From the NCBI GenBank assembly GCA_021298085.1, contig JAJTDE010000020.1:1-41750 (forward strand): DNA of 41,750 nt. Direction: 5' to 3'. The position numbers and the translations under genes are program-made. The notes beneath the pieces are model-generated. The model was not told the origin of the DNA and ran no database searches. It saw only the letters and a list, made by a program, of their open reading frames with translations. How positions within the stretch are numbered: the stretch's first letter is position 1; each line of letters starts with the position of its first letter. Positions 25,035-32,600 of the stretch are shown one piece after another. The DNA is from Rubrivivax sp. GTDB taxonomy: Bacteria > Pseudomonadota > Gammaproteobacteria > Burkholderiales > Burkholderiaceae_C.

Positions 25035-26246
25035 ATGAACATGGACATCTCCGACGCAGTCAGTACGGAGCGGCTTCGGGGCTTCTCCGACACGCTCAAC
25101 ACCGCACGGCAGATCGCCCGGGACATTGCCGCCGCCCACGCCCGCGCTGTGGACACGGAGGCGCGGTTTCCCCGTGAAAGCATCACGGCGCTGCAGACGG
25201 CCGGCCTGCTGGCCGCGGCCGTGCCACGCAGCCACGGTGGCCCCGGCCACTCGCTGGCCGAACAGGCGCAGTTGTGCGCCGCGCTGGCCCAGGGCTGCGG
25301 TTCCACCGCCATGGTGTTTGCGATGCACCTCAGCCAGCTGGCCAGCGTGGCGCGCCACCACGGCGGCTCGGCCTGCTTCGAGACGTTCCTGCGCACGCAG
25401 GTGGCTGAGCAACGCCTGCTGGCGTCGATGACCTCCGAGGTAGGCACCTGGGGCGACACACGCTCCAGCATCTGCGCGCTGCAGCCCCAGGCCGACGGCC
25501 AGCGCCTGCAGCTGCACAAGGAAGCCACCACCGGTTCGTACTGCGCCAGCGCCGACGGCATCCTGGTGACCTGCCGCCGCGACGCCGACGCACCCGCCAG
25601 CGACCAGCGCCTGCTGCTGGTGCTGAAGAAGGACTTCACGCTGACGCAGACCACCACCTGGGACACCCTGGGCATGCGGGGCACCGTGAGCCCCGGCTAC
25701 CGCCTGCAGGCCGAGGCCGACGCCAGCCAGCTGCTGCCCGCCCCCTACGCCGAGATCGGCGCGATGACCATGGTGCCCTGGACGCATGTGCTGTGGGCGG
25801 CACTGTGGTGGGGCATCGCCGCGGATGCCCACGCCAAGGCCTCGGCCAGCGTGCGCACTCAGGCGCGCCAGACACCGGGCCAGACACCGCCCACGGCACT
25901 GCGACTGGCCGAGCTGTCGGCCCAGCTGCAGACGGCGCGCATGCACTGGGAAGGCGTGGCCCACGCGTTCGACCGGCTGGACCCCGACAACCCGGACGAC
26001 CGCCAGGCACTGACCGGCATGGGCTGGCGCCTGAAGCTGAACCACCTGAAGACCCAGATGTCCGAGGCGGCGCCTCGGCTGGTGCACCTGGCGCTGCAGA
26101 TCATTGGCATGCCCGCCTACAAGAACGATGGGCCGATGAGCCTGGGCCGCCACTACCGCGATGCGCTGTCAGGTGCACTGATGATCAACAACGACCGCAT
26201 CCATGCCGGCAGTGCCGCGCTGCTGACGGTCTACAAGGACGCGTGA
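25035..26246 (+). CDS. Acyl-CoA dehydrogenase-like flavoprotein, probably acting on a carrier-bound substrate
   Basis: About 403 residues with the acyl-CoA dehydrogenase fold. The N-terminal helical domain includes FPRESITALQTAGLLAAAVPRSHGG; then come LAQGCGSTAMVFAMHLSQLA, the middle beta domain with LASMTSEVGTWGDTRS and TWDTLGMRGTVS (typical FAD contacts), and the C-terminal helical domain ending in LGRHYRDALSGALMINNDRIH. Members of this family oxidise the alpha-beta bond of acyl thioesters, and some (PltE, RedW, AnaB) work on prolyl carrier proteins. Because the next gene, two bases downstream, is an amino acid:[carrier protein] ligase, an aminoacyl-thioester substrate is plausible. The ATG at 25035 (or 25041) has no clear ribosome binding site. 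Confidence 0.85.
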   Translation: MNMDISDAVSTERLRGFSDTLNTARQIARDIAAAHARAVDTEARFPRESITALQTAGLLAAAVPRSHGGPGHSLAEQAQLCAALAQGCGSTAMVFAMHLSQLASVARHHGGSACFETFLRTQVAEQRLLASMTSEVGTWGDTRSSICALQPQADGQRLQLHKEATTGSYCASADGILVTCRRDADAPASDQRLLLVLKKDFTLTQTTTWDTLGMRGTVSPGYRLQAEADASQLLPAPYAEIGAMTMVPWTHVLWAALWWGIAADAHAKASASVRTQARQTPGQTPPTALRLAELSAQLQTARMHWEGVAHAFDRLDPDNPDDRQALTGMGWRLKLNHLKTQMSEAAPRLVHLALQIIGMPAYKNDGPMSLGRHYRDALSGALMINNDRIHAGSAALLTVYKDA

Positions 26247-26247
26247 G

Positions 26248-27174
26248 ATGGGCGTGCGATTCGAACTCCAGAGCTGCCACGAAGGCCTCGTGGAACACGG
26301 CCTGATCATCCCCACCGGCGAGCCGGGCGTCTTTGGCCGCAGTGCCGTGTTCGAAGACGTGCTGGAGCGATTCAACGACCTGATCACCCAGGCCGGCACC
26401 GAGGACCGCGCCGAGACCTGCGTCTTTCCGCCGGTACTCAACCGCCGTGTGCTGGAGAAGGTGAACTACCTCGAGTCATTCCCGCACCTGTGCGGCTCGG
26501 TGCACAGCTTCAAGGGCAACGCGCTGCAGGCGCTGGCGCTGGCCGAGCGGGCCAGGGCCGGCGAGGACTGGGGTGACATGCTCGGCTCCACGGGCGTGGC
26601 GCTGACCCCGGCGGTGTGCTACCCCGTCTACCCCGGGCTGGCCGGCACGCTGCCAGCGCAGGGCCGCATCATCTCCATCCTGGGCTGGGCCTACCGCCAT
26701 GAGCCGTCCGACGAGCCCACACGGATGCAATCCTTCCGCGTGCGGGAATACATCCACGCTGGCACAGCCGATCAGGTCAGCCGTTGGCGTGACCAGTGGC
26801 TGGCGCGCGGCATTGCCCTGCTGCGCGCGCTGCAGCTGCCGGTGATCGAGCAGGTGGCCGCCGACCCCTTCTTCGGACGCGCCGGCCGCATGATGGCGAA
26901 CCACCAGGTGTCGCAGCAGCTGAAATTCGAGGTGGTGGTGCCGGTGATTTCGATGGAGGAGCCGACGGCCATCTGCTCCTTCAACTACCACCAGGACAAG
27001 TTTGGCCAGGTGTTTGGCATTCGCACCGCCGACGGCGAGGTGGCGCACACCGCCTGCCTCGGCTTTGGCATGGAACGGGTGGTGATGGCGCTGTTTGTGC
27101 ACCACGGCTGGAAACTGGCCCACTGGCCCGAGGCGGTTCGTCAGCAGCTGTGGCCGAAGGGCGCGCCGGCATGA
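26248..27174 (+). CDS. Amino acid:[carrier protein] ligase (class II aminoacyl-tRNA-synthetase homologue)
   Basis: A 308-residue class II synthetase catalytic core without any tRNA-binding domain. Class II motif 2 is seen as SFRVREYIH (162-170) and motif 3 as CLGFGMERVVMAL (270-282). Cys124 (PAVCYP), Glu167 and Cys270 are spaced like the zinc ligands of the Bradyrhizobium enzyme and of methanogen-type SerRS. The family activates glycine, alanine or another small amino acid with ATP and loads it onto the phosphopantetheine of a carrier protein rather than tRNA. Its carrier protein is encoded at 24010-24258. The ATG is one base after the dehydrogenase stop, and its own stop overlaps the DUF1839 start, so three genes are co-translated. 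The amino acid used cannot be read directly. Confidence 0.93.
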   Translation: MGVRFELQSCHEGLVEHGLIIPTGEPGVFGRSAVFEDVLERFNDLITQAGTEDRAETCVFPPVLNRRVLEKVNYLESFPHLCGSVHSFKGNALQALALAERARAGEDWGDMLGSTGVALTPAVCYPVYPGLAGTLPAQGRIISILGWAYRHEPSDEPTRMQSFRVREYIHAGTADQVSRWRDQWLARGIALLRALQLPVIEQVAADPFFGRAGRMMANHQVSQQLKFEVVVPVISMEEPTAICSFNYHQDKFGQVFGIRTADGEVAHTACLGFGMERVVMALFVHHGWKLAHWPEAVRQQLWPKGAPA

Positions 27175-28148
27175 GCGGCCGTGCAGCCTGGGCAGAGCCC
27201 ACGCACTACCGCCCTCACTTGCTGCACGGCGAATCCCGCATCTGGCTGGAGAAGAACTGCTATGTGGACGTGTGGATCGCGCTGCTGCATACGCTGGAGC
27301 TGGAGCCCCGGGCCATGCTCGGTTGCGCCGCCGCCCTGGACTTCCTGGGCGACCAGTGGACCTTCCTGAAACCCGACCACCACGACCTGCGCCACCTCTA
27401 CGGCGTGCAGGTGCAGGAGCTGACACTGTGGCGACCGCTGGCCGAGCACGTGCGCGAGCACCTGAACGCCGGCCGCCTGATCAGCGTCGAGGCCGACGCC
27501 TGGTGGCTGCCCGACACCGCCGCCACCGACTACCGACAGCAGCACACCAAGACCACCATCGTCATTGTGGCTGACGATCCGGCGCAGCAGCAGCTGACCT
27601 ACTTCCACAACGCGGGTCTGTACACCCTGCACGGCGAGGATTACCGGCAGACCCTGGCCAACGGCGGCCTGCCGATGCCGCTGTACGCCGAGTGGATCGA
27701 TGCCAGCCGCCGGCACGCACGGCCAGGCAGCGAGCTGCGGCACCTCGCCCGCGAGCGCCTGGAGCAGCACCTGGCCTGGCGCCCAACTGACAACCCGATG
27801 AGACGCTTCGCCGCGCGCTTCAACGAGGACCTGGCCGCCCTGCAGCGCGAGCCCGACCGCCCCGCAGCGCTGGCGCGTTACCACGCCTGGGCCTTTGCCG
27901 GAACCCGGCAGCTCGGCAGCGCCATGGAGCTGCTGGCCCTGCATCTGCAGTGGCTGGACGACCCGGCCTGCGCCGGCGCTGCAGACCACGCGCTGTCGCT
28001 CGCCCAGGCCTGCAAGAGCCTGATCCTGAAGGGCGCGCGCGCGGCAGCCACTGGCCGGCCCTGGCAGGGCCAGGAACTGCTGGATGGCATGACCGCCGAC
28101 TGGGCGTCGCTGATGGCCGCCTGCGGCCACGGCCGCGCCGGCGACTGA
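27171..28148 (+). CDS. DUF1839 family protein, partner of the amino acid:[carrier protein] ligase
   Basis: A 325-residue protein without signal or membrane span. The N-terminal half (NCYVDVWIALLHTLELEPRAMLGCAAALDFLGDQWTFLKP, here cited as a region at about residues 25-65) contains the most conserved-looking part: a Cys-Tyr-Val-Asp segment, then FEADAWWLPDT-like VEADAWWLPDTAATDY near 104-119, and KTTIVI. The C-terminal half is helical and Arg/Ala-rich. DUF1839 genes often lie next to amino acid:[carrier protein] ligase genes; its function is not established. The Cys-containing N-terminal motif and the conserved Asp make an enzyme (peptidase-like or transfer) possible, but this is speculation. 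ATG 27171 overlaps the ligase stop (ATGA). Confidence 0.82.
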   Translation: MSGRAAWAEPTHYRPHLLHGESRIWLEKNCYVDVWIALLHTLELEPRAMLGCAAALDFLGDQWTFLKPDHHDLRHLYGVQVQELTLWRPLAEHVREHLNAGRLISVEADAWWLPDTAATDYRQQHTKTTIVIVADDPAQQQLTYFHNAGLYTLHGEDYRQTLANGGLPMPLYAEWIDASRRHARPGSELRHLARERLEQHLAWRPTDNPMRRFAARFNEDLAALQREPDRPAALARYHAWAFAGTRQLGSAMELLALHLQWLDDPACAGAADHALSLAQACKSLILKGARAAATGRPWQGQELLDGMTADWASLMAACGHGRAGD

Positions 28149-28187
28149 AATCCCTGCCCGCCTGAGGCGTCAACGAGGTCCTCCGCC

Positions 28188-28745
28188 ATGCCGACCGTGC
28201 TGCCGACCGTGTCCGAAGACACTACCGCCAACCTGGCGCCCAGCCCCCCGGCTGCGGCTGCGGCCGCGCCTGAGCGCATGGCCCCCGCAGTCGCCGACAC
28301 CGCGCCTGGCGACGTCACGCCGGCCTCACCGTCCACACCGAGCCCCTTCCAGAGCGGGTCCATCCGAGCCGCCAGTTTCCAACCCGCGCCGCTGCCCGCC
28401 GAGTGGGTGCACAGCGGAAACCCTGCCGCGCGTTCGCTGCCGTTGACACGCTCAGCCGATGGTCACCTGTCCAGCGGCCTGTGGGATTGCCAGGCTGGCA
28501 GCTTCACCTACATCTTCCCCTGCGATGAGATCGTGCACATCCTGGAAGGCGACGTGATCGTTGATGCCCAGGGCGGCCAACGCCACCTGCGGGCAGGCGA
28601 CGTGGCATTTTTCCCGCAGGGTCTGGAAACCCGATGGACCGTGCGGCACTGTGTGAAGAAGCTGGCCATCTTTCACACCGTCACGCGCCCGCTGCACGTA
28701 CGCATCGCCGGACGCCTGCTGCGGTGGCTGGGTATCCGGCGGTAA
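28188..28745 (+). CDS. Cupin-domain protein
   Basis: A 185-residue protein. The first 70 residues are Ala/Pro/Thr-rich and look disordered. A single cupin barrel follows (about 85-165), with the typical pair of motifs: YIFPCDEIVHILEGDVIVDAQGG, and HLRAGDVAFFPQGLETRWTV. It resembles the cupin_3 (DUF861, ureidoglycine-aminohydrolase-like) group, in which metal ligands are not always kept; here Glu and His of DEIVHILEG could serve. The function is unknown. It lies 39 bases after the DUF1839 gene on the same strand and could be the last member of that operon. A GAGG about nine bases before the ATG at 28188 supports the start. Confidence 0.8.
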   Translation: MPTVLPTVSEDTTANLAPSPPAAAAAAPERMAPAVADTAPGDVTPASPSTPSPFQSGSIRAASFQPAPLPAEWVHSGNPAARSLPLTRSADGHLSSGLWDCQAGSFTYIFPCDEIVHILEGDVIVDAQGGQRHLRAGDVAFFPQGLETRWTVRHCVKKLAIFHTVTRPLHVRIAGRLLRWLGIRR

Positions 28746-28829
28746 GCTCACCGAGCCGGCGGTTCCTTGAGGGAACACGCTGGCGTGGCGCCGGTGCGCC
28801 ACGGCCCCCAGCAACCCGCAAGGAACCCC

Positions 28830-29108
28830 ATGAAAGCCACCTGGAACGGCGTGACCATTGCCGACAGCGACGACACGGTCCTGGTCGAAGGCAACCACTA
28901 CTTCCCCGAGACCAGCCTGAAGCGCGAGTACGTCACCTTCAGCAACCACCGCAGCAGCTGCCCGTGGAAAGGGCAGGCGCACTACTACAGCCTGTTCGTG
29001 AACGGTGAGCTGAACGAAAACGCGGTGTGGTACTACCCGAACCCGAGCGAGGCGGCACAGGAGATCAAGGGCCGTGTGGCCTTCTGGAAGGGTGTTACCG
29101 TGGGCTGA
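28830..29108 (+). CDS. DUF427 family protein
   Basis: A 92-residue protein that matches the DUF427 pattern: VTIADSDDTVLVEGNHYFPETSLK, then the SCPWKGQAHYYSL motif with the family's conserved Cys-Pro-Trp-Lys-Gly, and a VWYYPNPSEAAQEIKGRVAFWKGV ending. The function of this small beta-rich fold is not known. The start at 28830 is set by AAGGAA about five bases upstream; the frame is open to 28767 but without a good site. It is followed after 23 bases by an old-yellow-enzyme gene on the same strand, which suggests joint expression. Confidence 0.88.
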   Translation: MKATWNGVTIADSDDTVLVEGNHYFPETSLKREYVTFSNHRSSCPWKGQAHYYSLFVNGELNENAVWYYPNPSEAAQEIKGRVAFWKGVTVG

Positions 29109-29131
29109 TTCGCCACTCACCCGAGAACCCC

Positions 29132-30208
29132 ATGCTGTTCACACCGTTCCAGGCACGCTCACTCGCCCTGTCCAACCGCACCGTCATGGCACCGATGACG
29201 CGCAGCCGCGCCGTCGAGGCCAACACCCCCAATGCGCTGATGGCCGAGTACTACGCGCAACGCGCCAGCGCCGGCCTGATCATCACCGAGGGCACGTCGC
29301 CTTCGCCCAACGGGCTCGGCTACGCGCGCATTCCCGGCCTCTTCAACGCTGCGCAGGTGGCGGGTTGGCGCTTGGTCACCGACGCCGTGCACGCCAAGGG
29401 CGGCAGGATCGTCGTGCAGTTCATGCACACCGGACGTGTCTCGCACGCGGCCAACCTGCCGGCAGGTGCCGAGGTGCTGGGCCCGATGGGCACAGCCTGC
29501 CCCGGCGAGATGTACACCGACGGCCAAGGGATGCAGCCCCACACCGCCCCGCGTGCGATGACCGACGCCGACATCGCCGCCACGGTGGCCGAATACGCCC
29601 AGGCTGCCCGGCTGGCCATCGAGGCCGGCTTCGACGGCATCGAACTGCATGCGGCCAACGGCTACCTGATCGAGCAGTTCCTCAACCCCAACGTCAACCA
29701 GCGCAACGACGGCTACGGCGGCAGCATCGACGGCCGCAACCGCTTCGCGCTGGAGGTGGCCCGGGCCTCGGCGCAGGCCATCGGGGCTGAGCGCGTGGGC
29801 ATCCGGCTGTCGCCCTACGGCGTCTTCAACAGCACGGGCGGCTACGCCGACGTGGACGCCCAATACCTGGCGCTGACGCAGGAACTCTCGGCCCTGGGCC
29901 TGCTGTACCTGCACGTGCTGGACCACTCCGCGATGGGCGCACCCGCGGTGCCGGCCGAATTGAAGCAGCAGCTGCGCAGCCGCTTTGCCGGCCCCTTCAT
30001 CCTGGCCGGCGGTTTTGACGCCGCCACCGCCGAGAAGGCCCTGGCCGAGCAGCAGGCCGACCTCATCGCCTTCGGCCGACCCTTCCTGTGCAACCCCGAT
30101 CTGGTGCAGCGCCTGCAGACCGGCGCTGCCTTGAATGCGCCCGACATGGGCACCTTCTACACCCCGGGGCCCAAGGGCTACACCGATTACCCCGTGCTCG
30201 GTGCCTGA
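29132..30208 (+). CDS. Old yellow enzyme family alkene reductase (NemA-like)
   Basis: A 358-residue FMN-dependent TIM-barrel reductase of the N-ethylmaleimide/xenobiotic reductase group. Key elements: APMTRSRA at the first strand; QFMHTGR; the substrate-anchoring His-Asn pair in ELHAANGYLIEQFL; NQRNDGYGGSIDGRNRF; and the C-terminal phosphate-binding FGRPFLCNPDLV. These enzymes use NAD(P)H to reduce electron-poor alkenes, maleimides or nitro compounds in the cytosol. The ATG at 29132 is chosen because the family N-terminus (LFTPFQ) begins there, although the upstream frame stays open. It sits convergent to, and five bases from, the NDH-2-like gene. Confidence 0.93.
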   Translation: MLFTPFQARSLALSNRTVMAPMTRSRAVEANTPNALMAEYYAQRASAGLIITEGTSPSPNGLGYARIPGLFNAAQVAGWRLVTDAVHAKGGRIVVQFMHTGRVSHAANLPAGAEVLGPMGTACPGEMYTDGQGMQPHTAPRAMTDADIAATVAEYAQAARLAIEAGFDGIELHAANGYLIEQFLNPNVNQRNDGYGGSIDGRNRFALEVARASAQAIGAERVGIRLSPYGVFNSTGGYADVDAQYLALTQELSALGLLYLHVLDHSAMGAPAVPAELKQQLRSRFAGPFILAGGFDAATAEKALAEQQADLIAFGRPFLCNPDLVQRLQTGAALNAPDMGTFYTPGPKGYTDYPVLGA

Positions 30209-30213
30209 GCGGC

Positions 30214-31557
30214 TCAGTGGAGCTTGACGCGCGGCTCGGTGCTGCGCGTCAGCCAGCGGGACGCAGAGCCCAGCGCCGTCTTCCACCAGCCGTGCAACGC
30301 CACCTGGTGCATCTTGTAGAGCGACAGGTACATGGTGCGCGCAAAGAGTCCCTCGACCCACAGGTTGCCGCCCACCAGCGCACCCATCAGGTTGCCCACC
30401 GTCGAATACTCGCCCAGCGACACCAGCGAACCGAAATCGCGGTAGCGCCACGGTGCCAGCGGCTGGCCTTCGATGCGCCGGCGGATCTGCTTGACGAGGT
30501 GAGAGGCCTGCTGGTGGGCCGCCTGCGCACGCGGCGGCACCGTGCCCTGGTGGCCCAGCCAGGGGGCGGCGGCGCAGTCGCCAATCGCGAAGACCGATTC
30601 GTCGCGCGTGCTCTGCAGCGTGGGCAGCACCACCAGCTGGTTCAGGCGGTTGGTCTCGAGGCCGGCCAGCTCGTGCAGGAACTCCGGCGCCTTCACGCCC
30701 GCGGCCCAGACCACCAGCTCAGCCGGCACCAGCTCGCCGCTGGCCAGCACCACGCCCTCGGCGGTGACGGCCGTCACCCGCGCACCGGTGCGCACCCGCA
30801 CACCCAGGCCTTGCAGCAAGGTGGTGGCGGAATGGGCAATGCGTTCAGGCAAGGCCGGCAGGATGCGCGGGCCGGCCTCGATCAGGTTCAGGCGGATGTC
30901 GCGTTCGGGGTCGATGCGTTCGAGGTTGTAGGACACCAGCGTGCGGGTGGCCTTGTGCAGTTCGGCTGCCAGTTCCACGCCCGTGGCACCGGCACCAATG
31001 ATGGCCACCTGCAGCTGCCGTGGCTGCAGCGGCGTGTCCTGCATGTGGGCACGCAGGCAGGCATTGACCAGGCGTCGGTGAAAGCGCTCGGCCTGCTTCG
31101 TCGTTTCCAGTGCAATGGCGTGTTCGGCCACACCTGGGGTGCCAAAGTCGTTGGTGTTGCTGCCCACGGCGATGACGAGGGTGTCGTAGGCGCGTGTGTA
31201 GCCCGGCGTCACCTGGACACCGTCTTCGTCAACCACCGGCCCCACCTGCACCAGCCGCTGCGCCCGGTCCAGGCCCACCATCTCGCCGACGCGGTAGCGG
31301 AAGCCATGCCAGGCCGACTGCGCCAGGTAGTCGGTGGCATGGGCGTGCAGGTCCATGCTGCCCGCGGCGATCTCGTGCAGGTGCGGCTTCCAGAAGTGCG
31401 AGCGGGCCTTCTCGATGAGCGTGATGTGGGCCAGGCCCCGGCGCCCCAAGGTGTCGCCCAGGCGGGTGGCCAGCTCCAGGCCACCGGCACCGCCGCCCAC
31501 GATGACCACCCGGTGTGGCCGGCCCTTGGCCTCGGATTCGGAAGACGTGTGTGCCAT
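30214..31557 (-). CDS. Type II NADH dehydrogenase-like FAD oxidoreductase
   Basis: About 447 residues with the two-dinucleotide-fold architecture of NDH-2. The FAD-binding VVIVGGGAGGLELA lies at the N-terminus, the NAD-binding VAIIGAGATGVELA in the middle, and the second FAD contact FAIGDCAA near the C-terminal third. The SLGEYSTVG segment and the basic, partly hydrophobic C-terminus (LFARTMYLSLYKMHQVALHGWW) fit peripheral membrane attachment. It would pass electrons from NADH to quinone without pumping protons. The ATG at 31557 is preferred; the longer frame needs a TTG at 31617 and adds non-conserved residues. A separate nitroreductase gene lies 96 bases upstream on the same strand. Confidence 0.9.
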   Translation of the reverse strand: MAHTSSESEAKGRPHRVVIVGGGAGGLELATRLGDTLGRRGLAHITLIEKARSHFWKPHLHEIAAGSMDLHAHATDYLAQSAWHGFRYRVGEMVGLDRAQRLVQVGPVVDEDGVQVTPGYTRAYDTLVIAVGSNTNDFGTPGVAEHAIALETTKQAERFHRRLVNACLRAHMQDTPLQPRQLQVAIIGAGATGVELAAELHKATRTLVSYNLERIDPERDIRLNLIEAGPRILPALPERIAHSATTLLQGLGVRVRTGARVTAVTAEGVVLASGELVPAELVVWAAGVKAPEFLHELAGLETNRLNQLVVLPTLQSTRDESVFAIGDCAAAPWLGHQGTVPPRAQAAHQQASHLVKQIRRRIEGQPLAPWRYRDFGSLVSLGEYSTVGNLMGALVGGNLWVEGLFARTMYLSLYKMHQVALHGWWKTALGSASRWLTRSTEPRVKLH

Positions 31558-31653
31558 GGGGTGCCAGAGGTTGAAAGCTGCTTGGATGTCGTGGATCTTA
31601 CGGCTGGCTTTCAACAAAAGCGAGACGCGCGCCAGCGTCTGCCTGCTGCCATC

Positions 31654-32445
31654 TCACGCCAGGAAGCCGCGCTCGCGCAACAGCGCTTCCAGCGCGGCGG
31701 AATCCTTGGCAAAGAGGTCTGGGTCGTACTTGATCTTGCTGGTGTAGAACTGCGCCAGCGAGGTGATGCCGTGCTCGGCCCAGCGGGCGGCCATCTCCGG
31801 GCCGAGCGCGAGGTAGCGTTCGCGGCCGCGCCGCTCGCGTTCCGCGAAGCCGGCGTCGATGTCATCCGGTGTCGGGCGCCGGTAGTGTTCTTCGTGGATC
31901 CACGCCGCGCCCGGCAGGCGGTCGCGCTGGGGCGGTGCCTCGGCCGGCCAGCCCACCACCAGGCTCGTCACCGGCAGGCAGTGGTCGGGGCATTCCAGGA
32001 ACTCGGCAATCGCGCCCATGCTGTGCAGCGTCGTGCCCATGTAGCAGATGCCCAGGCCATGGCTCTCCAGCGCCAGCGCCGTGGTCTGCGCCAGGATGAT
32101 GGCGTCGTAACCTGCCACATGCCAGCTGATGAGGTCGCCAAATCCCAGACGGGCATCGCGCTGCGCCAGCCACTGCCGCGTGCGGTGGCTGTCGGCGCAG
32201 AAGGTCAGCACCAGCGGGGCCTGCAGCACCATGGGCTGCTCAAAGTGCAGCTCGTAGAGGCGCCGCTTGCGGGCCGGGTCCGCCGTCTTGATGACCGACA
32301 CCATGTTCAGGTTGCCGCTGGACGACGAACCGTGCAGGGCCTCGACCAGCACGCGGTCGACCAGCGCCGGGTCGATGCCCTCGCTGCGGAAGCTGCGGAT
32401 CGAACGGTGGGCGCGCAGCAGGCCCGAGAACTCGTCAGCGGTCAT
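31654..32445 (-). CDS. Nitroreductase-family FMN oxidoreductase
   Basis: A 263-residue nitroreductase. The FMN-contacting N-terminus LLRAHRSIRSF, the SSSSGNLNMV segment, and the HGLGICYMGTT and LPVTSLVVGWPAEAPP stretches fit the NfsA/Frp-like branch. Family members reduce nitro compounds, quinones or flavins with NAD(P)H in the cytosol. The ATG at 32445 is preferred (family-like MTADEFSGLL start); an ATG at 32454 would add three residues. It diverges from the ArsA gene with a 155-base gap, and with the neighbouring NDH-2 and old-yellow-enzyme genes forms a group of flavin redox enzymes. Confidence 0.88.
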   Translation of the reverse strand: MTADEFSGLLRAHRSIRSFRSEGIDPALVDRVLVEALHGSSSSGNLNMVSVIKTADPARKRRLYELHFEQPMVLQAPLVLTFCADSHRTRQWLAQRDARLGFGDLISWHVAGYDAIILAQTTALALESHGLGICYMGTTLHSMGAIAEFLECPDHCLPVTSLVVGWPAEAPPQRDRLPGAAWIHEEHYRRPTPDDIDAGFAERERRGRERYLALGPEMAARWAEHGITSLAQFYTSKIKYDPDLFAKDSAALEALLRERGFLA

Positions 32446-32481
32446 GGGGGGCATTCGGTGGTGTGATCCCGGATGATGCCA

Positions 32482-32491
32482 AATGCGCATT
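32482..32491. promoter_or_regulatory. Short palindrome in the nitroreductase/arsA divergent region
   Basis: AATGCGCATT is a perfect 10-base palindrome within a less G+C-rich stretch of the region between the divergent nitroreductase and arsA genes. It could be an operator half of a redox or metal regulator. It does not match the usual ArsR box, and a 10-base palindrome may be chance. Confidence 0.25.
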
Positions 32492-32574
32492 GCAGTCCAG
32501 GGGCAGCATGGGGAACGCAGAGGACCCGGGTATTGACCCATCGCAAGCTGGATTTCACACAGCGGCGCACAGTG

Positions 32575-32594
32575 GTCCCTTCGACAAGAGGGAC
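32575..32594 (+). promoter_or_regulatory. Hairpin covering the ribosome binding site of the ArsA gene
   Basis: GTCCCT (32575-32580) and AGGGAC (32589-32594) form a perfect 6-bp stem around an 8-base loop. The 3-prime arm and loop end contain the purine-rich AAGAGGGA that should act as the ribosome binding site for the ATG at 32601. In RNA, this would hide the site until the stem opens, so translation may be regulated. No larger riboswitch fold is apparent. Confidence 0.35.
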
Positions 32595-32600
32595 AAGACC

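Noticed and set aside
26248-27174. Seryl-tRNA synthetase gene
   Set aside because: At 308 residues it lacks the N-terminal coiled-coil tRNA-binding arm, and it is set among carrier-protein genes; it fits the amino acid:[carrier protein] ligase family.
30088-32466. A 792-residue plus-strand frame across the NDH-2 and nitroreductase genes
   Set aside because: It covers two genes and a promoter region on the other strand and has no domain signature.
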